NCBI RefSeq assembly: GCF_900182985.1
Contig: NZ_FXUY01000001.1
Coordinates: 806,001-870,000, forward strand
Direction of reading: 5' to 3'
Length of the DNA stretch: 64,000 nt
From: Pseudomonas helmanticensis
Lineage (GTDB): Bacteria; Pseudomonadota; Gammaproteobacteria; Pseudomonadales; Pseudomonadaceae
A program made the translations under genes and the position numbers. Each line of letters begins with the position of its first letter. The first letter of the stretch is position 1. Shown in pieces: positions 8,118-17,142 of this stretch. The notes under the pieces were generated by a model. It was given only the letters and a program-made list of their open reading frames with translations, did no database searches and was not told where the DNA came from.

Positions 8118-8160
8118 GGGCGGTCTCGGAGGTCCTGGGGAATGCGAATAGCGGAGGAGG

Positions 8161-8201
8161 CGAATCACTCGCATCATTTAAACGCGACGAATCACTCGCA
8201 T
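8161..8201. promoter_or_regulatory. Twin operator candidate for the divergent TetR/methyltransferase pair
   Basis: CGAATCACTCGCAT occurs exactly twice, at 8161-8174 and 8188-8201. Each copy with its flanking G contains a short palindrome (GCGA...TCGC). Paired sites of this size between a TetR gene and a divergent target are typical operators. Confidence 0.6.
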
Positions 8202-8229
8202 TTTAGTCCCCAACTGACGGAAAACAATC

Positions 8230-8886
8230 ATGACCACCCTGACCTCTGAACCAATGGCGAGCCTGATCGAACGCCTTTACAGCCAAGCCAGCGCCGCCAC
8301 CAGCCCCGCGCTGAACGACGTGTCTGGCGAAGAACGCGACCGCCTGATCCACAGCAAAACCGACTACCTGAAACTCTATGGATTGCTCAAAGACTTGTGG
8401 CTGCCGGTCTCCCGCGACACCGGCAAGCTTCTCTACATGCTCGCGCGCAATACCCAGGCCAAGGCGATTGTCGAGTTCGGCACATCGTTCGGGCTGTCTA
8501 CCTTGCATCTGGCCGCCGCGCTGCGCGACAACGGCGGCGGAGTGCTGATCGGCAGCGAATTCGAGCCGGCGAAAATCCACTTGGCGCGCCAGCATTTCGT
8601 TGCCGGCGGTGTCAGCGATCTGGTGGAAATTCGCGAGGGCGATGCGCTGATCACCTTGGCCAGTGATCTCCCGGAATCTGTCGACCTGCTCCTGCTCGAT
8701 GGCGCCAAGGCCTTGTATGGCGATGTCTTGAACCTGCTCGAAAAGCACCTGAAACCCGGCGCACTGGTGGTGGCTGACAACACCGACTACTGCCCGGAAT
8801 ACCTGGCGTACGTGCGTGCACCGGAGAACGGTTACCTGTCCGTGCCGTTTGCCGACGACATCGAGCTGTCAATGCGCCTGGGCTAA
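8230..8886 (+). CDS. SAM-dependent O-methyltransferase-like protein
   Basis: A 218-residue class I methyltransferase. The SAM-binding motif I is VEFGTSFGLST (about residues 81-91), followed by the acidic ribose contact in GSEFEPAKIHLA and motif IV LLLLDGAKALYGDVL, then GALVVADNT. This pattern matches the catechol-O-methyltransferase/Methyltransf_24 group, whose members methylate small hydroxylated compounds. Divergent TetR control suggests a role in handling an inducing compound. Substrate unknown; cytoplasmic. Confidence 0.82.
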   Translation: MTTLTSEPMASLIERLYSQASAATSPALNDVSGEERDRLIHSKTDYLKLYGLLKDLWLPVSRDTGKLLYMLARNTQAKAIVEFGTSFGLSTLHLAAALRDNGGGVLIGSEFEPAKIHLARQHFVAGGVSDLVEIREGDALITLASDLPESVDLLLLDGAKALYGDVLNLLEKHLKPGALVVADNTDYCPEYLAYVRAPENGYLSVPFADDIELSMRLG

Positions 8887-8897
8887 AACCGACCGTT

Positions 8898-8925
8898 TCA
8901 GGGACCACCGATGGGTGGTCCCTGA
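8898..8925. terminator. Stem-loop between convergent genes
   Basis: A perfect 12-bp stem TCAGGGACCACC / GGTGGTCCCTGA with a GATG loop lies after the methyltransferase stop. No T tract follows, so it is a weaker terminator candidate or an RNA-stabilising hairpin. Confidence 0.5.
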
Positions 8926-8957
8926 GGGCCGTAATCAAGGCGTGCGCCGGATCGAAG

Positions 8958-10283
8958 TTAACGCCGGTGACGGTTGTCCGGCCGCTCCAGCCCCAGATGA
9001 TCGCGCAGGGTGGTGCCGCTGTATTCATGGCGGAACAGCCCGCGCTGTTGCAACAACGGCACCACGCCATCGACGAACTCATCCAGACCTTCAGGCAGGA
9101 ACGGCGGCATGATGTTGAAGCCATCGGCGGCCTGTTCGACGAACCATTGTTCGAGCGTGTCGGCGATGGTTTTCGGCGTGCCGATCACCGTGTGATGGCC
9201 GCGCGCGCCGGCGACTTTCAGGTACAGCTGGCGAATGCTGAGGTTCTCGCGCCGCGCCAGATCGATGAACAAGGCCTGACGACTCTGCATCGAATTGCTC
9301 GGTGGCAGCTCCGGCAACGGGCCGTCCAGATCATATTCAGACAGGTCAAAACCGCCAGCCATGCCTGCCAGCATCGCCAGCCCGACACGCGGCTCGACCA
9401 GATCCTGCAGTTGTTGGTATTTATCTTCCGCCTCGCTTTGCGTGCGGCCGATGACTGGCGAAATCCCCGGCATGACTTTCAAATGTTCAGGGCGGCGTCC
9501 ATAGCCGGCCAGACGACCTTTGACGTCGGCATAAAAGGCCTGGGCGTTGGCCAGCGTCTGCTGTGCGGTGAACACCACTTCGGCGGTGCGTGCGGCGAGT
9601 GCCTTGCCCGGCTCCGACGAGCCGGCCTGGATCAGCACCGGATAACCCTGTGGCGTGCGAGGAATGTTCAGTGGCCCGCGCACCCGGTAGTTGTCGCCGT
9701 GGTGATTGAGCACATGCAATTTGTCCGGCTGAAAAAACACCCCGCTGGTTTTGTCGCGGACGAAGGCGTCGTCTTCAAAGCTGTCCCACAGACCGGTGAC
9801 GACATCGATGAATTCTTCCGCGCGCTGATAACGGTCACCGTGCTCGAAATGTTTTTCGCGGCCAAAGTTCAGCGCTTCCAGATCGGTCGCTGAGGTCACC
9901 AGATTCCAGCCGCTGCGCCCGCCGCTCAAATGGTCGAGTGAAGCGAATTTGCGCGCCAGCAGATAGGGTTCGTTGTAGCTGGTCGACACCGTTGAAACGA
10001 GGCCGATGCGTTCGGTCACTGCGGCCAGCCCGGAAAGCAGCACCAACGGGTCGAAGACGTCGCCGGCCGTGGTGAACTGGCCGAGTTCCGGCGAGCCCAT
10101 CAGGGCCAGATTGTCGGCGAAGAATATCGCGTCGAACTTGCCGCGCTCGGCGGTGGTGGCGAGTTTCCTGAAATGCTGGAAATCCAGGCCACCGCCCGAC
10201 CATGCGCGCGGATGGCGCCACGCGGCGAGGTGATGGCCGCTGCTCATGAGAAACGCGCCAAGGCTCATTTGTGCTGTTTTCAT
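8958..10283 (-). CDS. FMN-dependent monooxygenase, NtaA/SnaA/DszA/DmoA family
   Basis: A 441-residue flavin-dependent bacterial-luciferase-type enzyme. Visible family marks are FFADNLALMG near residue 60, the SLDHLSGGRSGWNLVTS block, and YPVLIQAGSSEPGKALAARTAEVVFT. Family members use FMNH2 from a partner reductase to oxidise sulfur compounds (dibenzothiophene sulfone, dimethyl sulfide), nitrilotriacetate or EDTA. The start at 10283 follows GAGG and lies 7 bp after the TonB receptor stop, so the two are almost surely cotranscribed. The context points to organosulfur use; no reductase gene is adjacent. Confidence 0.88.
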   Translation of the reverse strand: MKTAQMSLGAFLMSSGHHLAAWRHPRAWSGGGLDFQHFRKLATTAERGKFDAIFFADNLALMGSPELGQFTTAGDVFDPLVLLSGLAAVTERIGLVSTVSTSYNEPYLLARKFASLDHLSGGRSGWNLVTSATDLEALNFGREKHFEHGDRYQRAEEFIDVVTGLWDSFEDDAFVRDKTSGVFFQPDKLHVLNHHGDNYRVRGPLNIPRTPQGYPVLIQAGSSEPGKALAARTAEVVFTAQQTLANAQAFYADVKGRLAGYGRRPEHLKVMPGISPVIGRTQSEAEDKYQQLQDLVEPRVGLAMLAGMAGGFDLSEYDLDGPLPELPPSNSMQSRQALFIDLARRENLSIRQLYLKVAGARGHHTVIGTPKTIADTLEQWFVEQAADGFNIMPPFLPEGLDEFVDGVVPLLQQRGLFRHEYSGTTLRDHLGLERPDNRHRR

Positions 10284-10290
10284 AGTGTCC

Positions 10291-12636
10291 TCAGAAGTCA
10301 TAACGCAAGGTCACGCCGGCGGTGCGCGGCTGGCCTGGCGAGGCGGTGTAAAGGCCATTGGAGCCACTGCCAACAGCCAGGTAATACTCACGATCAAAAG
10401 CGTTTTTGACCCACAGCGAGGCGTCGAGCAGACCGTCGCCATAGTCCACCCGTGCGCCGAGCGAGAAGTTGGCGAGGCCGTAGCCATCGATTTTCGCCAG
10501 GTCGGAATTGTCCAGCGTGCCTTCGCTGTCGGAGCGGTAGGCATAGCTGCCGGTGACGTAGGGTTCGATGCCGTCAATGCGCGGCCATTTGTATTCGCCG
10601 TTGACGTTGCCGATCCAGCGCGAGGCGCCGGCTACGCGCTGGCCGCTGAGGTCGCAGTTGGTTTGCCCGGGATTTTCCGAAGGGCAGGGCGCGTCTTTGA
10701 ATGACAGGTAAGTCACGTCGTTGAACGAGCCGTTAACGTTTAACGTCAGGCCGCGCACCGGAACGGTGGTCGCCTCGAACTCGACGCCACGCGAGCGCAC
10801 GGTGCCGGCGTTGGTCAGCAACTGGTAACCGGTCAAAGAACCGGGCGGCTGGTAATAAGTGGTGGCTTGATAGCCATTCACCCCGGTCCAGAACACGTTT
10901 GCGTTGAGTTGCAAACGGTGGTCGAACAACTGGCTTTTAATGCCCAGCTCAGCATCGTTCGCACGCTCCGGGCCAACCAATAACGACTCGGCACCAGCGC
11001 TCGGCGCCGAACCGACGGCGAGGTTGACGCCACCGGATTTCTCGCCGTGGGACAGCGAGGTGTAGCCCAGCACGTCATCGCTGAAGTGATAGCTCAAACT
11101 GGTCAGGAACGATGGCGCCGCGTTGTGCATGTGCAGGTCGCCAGTGTCATAGGCGCCGACCTGACTTGCGCGCACTGCGTTGCCATTAACGACTCCCGGA
11201 ATCACCACGGGCGCGCCACCGCCTTCGGGGGCGAAGCGTTGCACGTTGGCGTCTTTTTCTTCATAGGTGCCACGGATGCCGGCGCTGAAATCCAGTCGCT
11301 CGTTCAAGTGCCAGGTGCCTTGGGCAAACAGCGCGTAGCTCTCGGTGTCGATCTTGCCGTTGACCTTGCTGTTGACGTTGTTCAGCGCATTGAGATTGGC
11401 GCCGATCAGGTTGAGATCGGCCAGCGGCCCGAGATGGGTAAAGATCCGATTTCCGAGGTCTTGCTTGAAGGCATAGGCGCCGACGACGTAGTCGAAAAAC
11501 TCGCCCTTGGGCGAAGCCAGACGCACTTCCTGGGAGAATTGCCGATCATGAACTTCGTAGCCGAAGTCGTTGATCACCGGGACGTCCAGTTGGTCGGCGT
11601 CGTTGGCCGGGTTGAAGTGCCAGCTACGATAGGCGCTGATCGACGTCAGGGTATAACCGCCGGCGAGGTTCCAGTTGGCTTCGACGGAACTGGCGTTCTG
11701 GTGGACGCTGACATTCTGTCGCCCGTCGATGTTGCTTTCGCCTACTTGAGGATTAGCCCCGACCAATGCCGCCCGGCGCCAGAACAGTGGGCCGGCACCA
11801 TAGATCACGCTGCTGCCGCTGCTGGAGTTTTCCGTGTTGTATTCGTTGATCCAGCGCAGGCTGAAATCATCGTTGGGTTTGAACAGCAACTGCCCGCGCA
11901 GGCCTTCGCGTTCACCGCCGAGCAACGTGCGATCGTCATGCCGGTTGTTCAAGTAGCCGTCGTCGCGGGTGCGGTAGAACGACAGGCGCGCGGCGAGGGT
12001 GTCGGTCAACGGCCCGGACACCGTGCCTTTACCCTGAAAATAGCCGTCCTGCCCACCCGACACCTCGAGGCTGCGTTCGGGCGTAAAGGTCGGGCCGCGC
12101 GTGGTGATGTTGAGCACACCGGCCGTGGTGTTCTTGCCGAACAACGTGCCTTGCGGCCCGCGTAACAGCTCCAGTTGCTCAACGTCGAGCATGTCGAACG
12201 CGGCCATGCCGGGACGGCCCAGATAGACGTTATCCAGATAAATCCCGGCGCTGCCTTCCAGTCCATCGCTGGCCAGGTTATTGCCGATCCCGCGCACCGC
12301 GAAGCTGGAAACCCGTGCGTGAACGTAAGCGACGTTGACGCTGGGCAACGCCTGTTGCAGGTCCTGAATCTTGTAGATGCGCTGGCTTTCCAGATTGGCG
12401 CCGCTGAGGGTGGTGATCGGCGTCGGTACGTCCTGCGACTGTTCTTCGCGGCGCCGCGCGGTCACGGTGACCTGTTCAAGCCGTGGGGCGGCGTCGTCGG
12501 CGTTGGCCGTTGGATTTTCGCGTTGATCGGCGGCAACGCCCACGGTCGAGCAAAGGACAGCGGGCAGCGCCAGCCATAAGGAAAAACCCAGGGGCTTGAG
12601 GCGATGGGCCGTGGTGGCCGGGTAACGTAACAGCAT
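10291..12636 (-). CDS. TonB-dependent outer-membrane receptor
   Basis: A 781-residue receptor with a signal peptide ending near VGVAA, a TonB box-like stretch (LEQVTVTARRR), and a plug domain with PLQ-type NVYLGRPGM, LRGPQGTLFGKNTTAGVLNI. The 22-strand barrel ends in LRYDF with the C-terminal Phe needed for BAM insertion. The IYKIQDLQQALPSVNV plug resembles receptors outside the classic siderophore set. It heads a pair with the FMN monooxygenase and sits beside an AraC regulator and a sulfonate-type binding protein, so uptake of an organosulfur compound is more likely than iron. No Fur box was sought successfully. Confidence 0.9.
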   Translation of the reverse strand: MLLRYPATTAHRLKPLGFSLWLALPAVLCSTVGVAADQRENPTANADDAAPRLEQVTVTARRREEQSQDVPTPITTLSGANLESQRIYKIQDLQQALPSVNVAYVHARVSSFAVRGIGNNLASDGLEGSAGIYLDNVYLGRPGMAAFDMLDVEQLELLRGPQGTLFGKNTTAGVLNITTRGPTFTPERSLEVSGGQDGYFQGKGTVSGPLTDTLAARLSFYRTRDDGYLNNRHDDRTLLGGEREGLRGQLLFKPNDDFSLRWINEYNTENSSSGSSVIYGAGPLFWRRAALVGANPQVGESNIDGRQNVSVHQNASSVEANWNLAGGYTLTSISAYRSWHFNPANDADQLDVPVINDFGYEVHDRQFSQEVRLASPKGEFFDYVVGAYAFKQDLGNRIFTHLGPLADLNLIGANLNALNNVNSKVNGKIDTESYALFAQGTWHLNERLDFSAGIRGTYEEKDANVQRFAPEGGGAPVVIPGVVNGNAVRASQVGAYDTGDLHMHNAAPSFLTSLSYHFSDDVLGYTSLSHGEKSGGVNLAVGSAPSAGAESLLVGPERANDAELGIKSQLFDHRLQLNANVFWTGVNGYQATTYYQPPGSLTGYQLLTNAGTVRSRGVEFEATTVPVRGLTLNVNGSFNDVTYLSFKDAPCPSENPGQTNCDLSGQRVAGASRWIGNVNGEYKWPRIDGIEPYVTGSYAYRSDSEGTLDNSDLAKIDGYGLANFSLGARVDYGDGLLDASLWVKNAFDREYYLAVGSGSNGLYTASPGQPRTAGVTLRYDF

Positions 12637-12765
12637 GGACGCAAAGCTCCTTGTTTTGCCGCGCGACGCTATCGGTCGGGCTCGGTAGGAGGGCCATGCT
12701 AGAGCGTGTGAAGAGGGGAAAAGGGGCCTGCGCGGACAACCTGTGGTCCGCCGCAGACAAGTGAC

Positions 12766-13839
12766 TCAAACGGCTATCGAGATCGCCCGCCCGGAGGCTG
12801 AAGCAGGCGGTGGTGGCACATAACGTTCCGGCAATGACGGCACATCGTCGCGGCGCCATTTGCCGGGGCTTTCGCCGGTCCAGCGACGGAACGCGCGATT
12901 GAAACTGCTCGGCTCATTGAAGCCCAGTCGATAGCAGATTTCGTTGATCGAGCAGTCGGTCTGCCGCAGGTAACTGAACGCCAGTTGTCGACGGCAATCG
13001 TCGAGCAATGCCTTGAAACTGCTGTCGTGCTTGAGCAAGTGTCGATGCAGGTTGCGCACGCTCATGCCGAGTTCATCGGCGACTCGACTTTGCTGCACTT
13101 CGCCCAGCGGCAAGTAGCGAATAATCGCACCGCGCACGCGCTCCGGCAGGTTCAGGCGGCGCTGGCGTTCAAGGTAAGCGTTGAGCACGCTGTCCAGTCC
13201 CTGGGCCACCGCGTGATTGCCCGTGGTCAGCGGTGCATCCAGCCAGCGATTGCTGTATTCGATGGCGTTTTCGCCGGCATTGAAGCGGATCGGACAACCG
13301 AGCAATCGCGTCCAGCGCTGCGGATCCTGTGGCGCCGGGCGAGCCAGGCGCACGCCGTGCACGATGGGCAGATCGACCCAGGTCTGGCGGGTGAAGCGTA
13401 CCGCGCAGGCAATCGACGCTTCGGTGGCGATCTGCTCCACCTCGGCGCCGACGGCCACCCCGTAAACCATGCGCGTGGTGTGCGGGCCGCGCACCAGACT
13501 CATCGCCGCCGACGTGGTGATCACCGGCGCAAAACGCACGCCGCGCTGCAATGCCTCGATCACCGTCGAGCTGCTTTGAGCGGCGAAAAACAGCCCATGG
13601 AAGTCGGTCGGATAACTGTGCTGCGCCACCTGCAGGCCAAAGCATTCGTCATCACTGACGCGCCGCGCCGCCCGCCAGAATGCACTCATGACGGGGAGGG
13701 CGATGCGCTGGTCGGGATCATGCAGATGACAACGACTGATACCGGCCTCGCGCAGCAGCGGGGCAGCGTCGATGCCCTGTGCTTCCAGCGTGCGGGCGAT
13801 GACTTGGGCCCAGGTGGCAATGGTATCGGTGCCTGGCAT
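12766..13839 (-). CDS. AraC family regulator, OruR/ArgR-like with large N-terminal domain
   Basis: A 357-residue regulator. The N-terminal 220 residues match the Arabinose_bd-type domain (ARTLEAQGIDAAPLLREAGI, then FWRAARRVSDDECFGLQVA). The C-terminal AraC HTH is clear: SRVADELGMSVRNLHRHL and NEICYRLGFNEPSSFNRAFRRWTGESPGKWR. Such regulators control catabolic or transport genes. It lies between the glutathione transferase and the TonB receptor, all on one strand, so it probably controls this putative sulfur cluster. Confidence 0.87.
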   Translation of the reverse strand: MPGTDTIATWAQVIARTLEAQGIDAAPLLREAGISRCHLHDPDQRIALPVMSAFWRAARRVSDDECFGLQVAQHSYPTDFHGLFFAAQSSSTVIEALQRGVRFAPVITTSAAMSLVRGPHTTRMVYGVAVGAEVEQIATEASIACAVRFTRQTWVDLPIVHGVRLARPAPQDPQRWTRLLGCPIRFNAGENAIEYSNRWLDAPLTTGNHAVAQGLDSVLNAYLERQRRLNLPERVRGAIIRYLPLGEVQQSRVADELGMSVRNLHRHLLKHDSSFKALLDDCRRQLAFSYLRQTDCSINEICYRLGFNEPSSFNRAFRRWTGESPGKWRRDDVPSLPERYVPPPPASASGRAISIAV

Positions 13840-13881
13840 GCTGTTTCTCCGGTTAGCTCGGTTATCTGTCCTCGGGGTGAC

Positions 13882-14499
13882 TCAGGCGAGGCCTTCGGCA
13901 GCCAGTGTCTGCACCACCGATTCGCGTGCACGGAAGCGCCCGAGCGCGGCTTGCAGCGCAGGGAAGTCGCCCAACACACCGACGCGGGCGCTCCAGCCGA
14001 GGAACACGCCGAGGTAGGCGTCCGCCACGGTAAAACGATTGCCGATCAGATAATCCGCCTGCGCCAGATGCGCCTCAATCGGCTTCAGTGCGTTTGCCAG
14101 TTGTTGCAACGCGCGCTCGCGGATCCCGGGGAATGCCGCCTCATCGGCGCTGTAACGCTCGGGCCGATTGATCGGGCGAAACGCGGCGACGTGCACCTCG
14201 GTCGCCACGTAACCGAGCCAGCCTTGAATCTGCGCACGCTCGACTGAACCCGCCGGCGCAAACAATTCCGTGCCGGGTTTCAGGTCGGCGAGATAAGGCA
14301 GAATCGCGGTGTTTTCAGTCAGCAGGGTTTTGTTATCGAGCAATAGCGCGGGCACACGACCGGTCGGGTTGATCTGTCGGTATGGCGAATCCGGGTCGCC
14401 GAACGTCACCCGCTCGACGCTGATCGGCAGTTGCAATTCGTGAATCACCACATGGGCGGCGAACGAGCAGGCACCAGGAAAAATGAACAGGGTGGTCAT
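13882..14499 (-). CDS. Glutathione S-transferase
   Basis: The 205-residue cytosolic GST begins with the thioredoxin-like half: LFIFPGACSFAAHVVIHEL contains the beta-class pattern with Cys in place of catalytic Ser/Tyr, and GRVPALLLDNKTLLTENTAILPYLA has the cis-Pro and the glutathione gamma-glutamyl contact ES/EN motif. The helical C-terminal half ends with the YLIGNRFTVADAYLGVFLGW N-capping box. It sits 15 bp downstream of the substrate-binding gene, so they are probably cotranscribed. In a sulfur-scavenging context it could cleave a thioether or dehalogenate the substrate; this is inference. Confidence 0.9.
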   Translation of the reverse strand: MTTLFIFPGACSFAAHVVIHELQLPISVERVTFGDPDSPYRQINPTGRVPALLLDNKTLLTENTAILPYLADLKPGTELFAPAGSVERAQIQGWLGYVATEVHVAAFRPINRPERYSADEAAFPGIRERALQQLANALKPIEAHLAQADYLIGNRFTVADAYLGVFLGWSARVGVLGDFPALQAALGRFRARESVVQTLAAEGLA

Positions 14500-14514
14500 G
14501 GGTAATCCTTGTTT

Positions 14515-15570
14515 TTAACGGCTGGCTTGTGGGGTTTGCGAAGCGGCGTCGGTTGATTGCAGTGCGGCATTGATGAAGCTCGGTTGAGCCCAGTTCTTCA
14601 CCTCGAAACCTTTGCGGATCAGTTTCGCGTTGAGCGCCAGATCCACACTGCGCTGCAAGTTGTCGAGGAACGGTGCGTCGAGCTGCGGCGCGAAGATTTT
14701 CACCAGCGACTGATCTTTGGCATCGGTGGTGAGAATGTCTGCGGGGAAACTGGCCAGTTTCGACACGAGATTAATGTAGTCCTGTTTGTGCTCGTCGTTG
14801 CGCAACCAGGTGATCGCCGGTTGCTGTGCCTTGATCAATCGCCCGACCAGTTCCGGATGCGCGTCGACAAACGCGCCGCGCCCCAACAGCACGGCTTGCA
14901 TGCTGCCGGCGCCATCGAGGTCGACAGTGGTCAGCGGCAGCTCGGCGAGGCCGCGTGCCTTGAGCGCAATCACCCCGGCTCCGGACCAGGTCGCGTCGAT
15001 TTGTTTGGCCGCCAGCGCCGCGTTGGCGGCGTTGTAGTCGAGGTTGACCACCTTGTAGTCGCTCTCTTGCAAACCTTGATGGGCCAGCGCCGAAGCAAAC
15101 GACAATTGGGTGGCGGTGCCGCGAAAGATCGCCACACGCTTGCCCTTCAACGCTTCGAGCGTGGTGATGCCCGAACCCGGCTGCACCGCCAGATAAAGCT
15201 TCACGTCACGGGCGGTTGCACTGAGCAAACGCGTGTCGAGACCACCGGCCTTGCCGATGATTGCCGGCAAATCGCCGAGGTAAGCGAAGTCTTCCTGATT
15301 GTTGGCCAACGCTTCATTGATCGCCGGCCCTGCGCCTTTGAAGAAGTCCCAGCGAATCTTGATGCCGTCCTTCTCAAACTCTTTCTCCAGCGTTTGCCGA
15401 TCACGCAACACATCGACGATCCCGGCGCCACTGGGCGTCGGGCCAGCACTGATGTCCGGCACGGCGATGCGGATTTCTTTGACCGGTTCGGCCATTGCCA
15501 GGCTGGAGACCAGTAGTGCGGCGAGAGTGAGCGCCGCTCTCGGGAAGGATAACGAAGGGGTTCGAATCAC
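14515..15570 (-). CDS. Sulfonate/nitrate-type ABC substrate-binding protein
   Basis: A 351-residue periplasmic protein with a signal peptide (MIRTPSLSFPRAALTLAALLVSSLAMA). The mature chain follows the SsuA/TauA/NMT1 fold: GAGPAINEALANNQEDFAYLGDLPAIIGK, then LKGKRVAIFRGTATQ and the second-domain hinge. Such proteins deliver aliphatic sulfonates, taurine or nitrate to an ABC importer. No permease or ATPase gene is next to it, so it must borrow one or act with an unlinked system. It starts a co-oriented set with GST, AraC, TonB receptor and monooxygenase. Confidence 0.85.
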   Translation of the reverse strand: MIRTPSLSFPRAALTLAALLVSSLAMAEPVKEIRIAVPDISAGPTPSGAGIVDVLRDRQTLEKEFEKDGIKIRWDFFKGAGPAINEALANNQEDFAYLGDLPAIIGKAGGLDTRLLSATARDVKLYLAVQPGSGITTLEALKGKRVAIFRGTATQLSFASALAHQGLQESDYKVVNLDYNAANAALAAKQIDATWSGAGVIALKARGLAELPLTTVDLDGAGSMQAVLLGRGAFVDAHPELVGRLIKAQQPAITWLRNDEHKQDYINLVSKLASFPADILTTDAKDQSLVKIFAPQLDAPFLDNLQRSVDLALNAKLIRKGFEVKNWAQPSFINAALQSTDAASQTPQASR

Positions 15571-15638
15571 GCGTCTGCTCCTGCAAATGCCGGCGTGGTG
15601 CCGGATCGAAGACGCAGGTATAGCGGCGTGTTGATGCA

Positions 15639-15671
15639 GAAATAAAATACTTAAAAATATGCTGTTTATTC
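15639..15671 (-). promoter_or_regulatory. AT-rich promoter region of the sulfur-type cluster
   Basis: An unusually AT-rich stretch (AAATAAAATACTTAAAAATA and following TTTATTC) lies 70-100 bp upstream of the substrate-binding gene. CysB-controlled sulfonate genes in pseudomonads often have such AT-rich promoters. I cannot place exact -10 and -35 boxes. Confidence 0.3.
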
Positions 15672-15758
15672 GTTTGTGGCATATGGCCGATGGATCAACG
15701 GCTGCGAGGACGATGCCTGGAAGGCATAAAAAATATGCGTCGAAGCGTGCAAGCTGAC

Positions 15759-15881
15759 CTAGTGTTGCGCCAGCAGGCGCTTCAGATATTCTCGTTCCGC
15801 CGCACCCGGCAACCCGCCTGTGGTTGTCGCCTGCAGCACGATAACGCCTTCTTCATTGATCACGCTGACCTCGGCTTTCAT
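15759..15881 (-). CDS. Small conserved-looking protein, 40 aa
   Basis: A short gene with a perfect GGAGG six bases before ATG 15881. The product MKAEVSVINEEGVIVLQATTTG... ends EYLKRLLAQH and has a beta-strand pair followed by a helix, without signal peptide or membrane segment. Codon use is normal for the genome. It lies alone between the sulfur-type cluster and the LysE gene, 41 bp downstream of the latter on the same strand, so may share its transcript. Function unknown. Confidence 0.6.
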   Translation of the reverse strand: MKAEVSVINEEGVIVLQATTTGGLPGAAEREYLKRLLAQH

Positions 15882-15922
15882 AGAGATCCTCCGCAGTGGA
15901 AATATCTGCCTGACAGCATAGG

Positions 15923-16540
15923 TCAGGCACACAGTTGTTCGATCAACAGTGCCAACGCAATGATGATCATCAGTCCGCCAGACCATTGACTGACCCGGCG
16001 CGCAGCGGCAGGGCGCGCTCGCAACACCACTTGCGAGCCGAAGCCGACCAGCAGGTAAATCACCGCGCAGCTCACGGTATGCACCAGCCCGAGCGCAACC
16101 ATCTGCAAGGGCACCGGCCACGCTGCGTGGGTGTCGGCAAATTGCGGCAGCAATGCGAGAAACAGCAGAAAGACTTTCGGGTTCAGGCCGCTGACGCAAA
16201 ATCCCTTGAAGGCCCAGCGTGTCCAGGCGTCGCTGGCCTGACTGGTGTCGGCATGCGGCGTAGTAGGGCGGGCCAGCAGATTGGCGCCCAGCCACAGCAG
16301 ATAACCCGCGCCAGTCACGGTCAGTACCGCCAATGCTACTGGATGGCTGGCGACTAACGTGCCGACGCCAGCGGCAACGATCAGGGTCGCCAGTAAATGA
16401 CCGGATAACAATCCGCCCACGGCGGGCAGAACCACACGATGCTTCAAACCTGCGGAAATTGCATAGGCCCAATCCGCGCCAGGGGTGATGACGAACAATA
16501 TCGATACCGCCCAGAACGCAGCCAGTGTGCTGAAGCTCAT
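15923..16540 (-). CDS. LysE family amino-acid exporter
   Basis: A 205-residue inner-membrane protein with six hydrophobic segments. FVITPGADWAYAISAGLKHR is the LysE/RhtB signature (TPGPN-type turn), followed by GAGYLLWLGANLL and CVSGLNPKVFLLFLALLPQF, all standard for this family. Members export amino acids or derivatives. The start at 16540 gives a normal N-terminus; an upstream extension of 36 residues is polar and unsupported. It is divergent from an Lrp-type regulator, the usual partner of such exporters. Confidence 0.88.
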   Translation of the reverse strand: MSFSTLAAFWAVSILFVITPGADWAYAISAGLKHRVVLPAVGGLLSGHLLATLIVAAGVGTLVASHPVALAVLTVTGAGYLLWLGANLLARPTTPHADTSQASDAWTRWAFKGFCVSGLNPKVFLLFLALLPQFADTHAAWPVPLQMVALGLVHTVSCAVIYLLVGFGSQVVLRARPAAARRVSQWSGGLMIIIALALLIEQLCA

Positions 16541-16689
16541 GGCGTAACCCTTGGTCGGCGATTTATCGTGGCTGGTTTGAACATGTCTTTCCCCGGTCAG
16601 TGTTTGATAAGGGAAGAATAATGAAAGTCCGCTAGAATCTTCTTTCAAAGATTGTCGTTATGGCACCTGAAATTGGAAGGTTTTACTGA

Positions 16690-17142
16690 ATGGATAGAAT
16701 TGACCGGAATATTCTTGCCGAGCTGCAAAAGGACGGCCGCTTGTCCGTCACGGAACTGGCGGAGCGCGTGGGCTTGAGCCTGTCGCCCTGTCATCGTCGG
16801 GTGCGGGCACTGGAAGACTCCGGGGTGTTGCTCGGCTATCGCGCGCAACTGGACCCGGTTGCGCTGGGGCTGAATTTCTCGGCGATGGTGTTTGCCACCC
16901 TGCGCGAAGGTGATCATGCGGCGGTCGAGGCTTTTGAAGCGGCGCTGGTGCAGATCCCGCAAATCGTCGACGCTCAGCGATTGTTTGGCGAACCGGATTA
17001 CCTGTTGCACGTGATTACCCAGGATCTGCCGGCGTTTCAGCGGCTCTACGACGACAGCCTTTCGACCTTGCCCAATGTGCAACGACTGACGTCGACGCTG
17101 GTGATGAAACGCGTGGTGCAGGATCGGCTGCTGCCCTTGTAA
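16690..17142 (+). CDS. Lrp/AsnC family transcriptional regulator
   Basis: A 150-residue regulator with an N-terminal winged helix (MDRIDRNILAELQKDGRLS, LAERVGLSLSPCHRRVRALE) and a C-terminal RAM domain (ALVQIPQIVDAQRLFGEPDYLLHV). It is divergent from the LysE exporter with 149 bp between, so it most likely activates or represses that exporter in response to an amino acid, as in other Lrp-LysE pairs. Confidence 0.92.
   Translation: MDRIDRNILAELQKDGRLSVTELAERVGLSLSPCHRRVRALEDSGVLLGYRAQLDPVALGLNFSAMVFATLREGDHAAVEAFEAALVQIPQIVDAQRLFGEPDYLLHVITQDLPAFQRLYDDSLSTLPNVQRLTSTLVMKRVVQDRLLPL

Noticed and set aside
15571..15758. Possible rho-independent terminator or sRNA in the AT-rich region upstream of the sulfonate-type gene
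   Set aside because: No stem followed by a T run could be found; better explained as a promoter.
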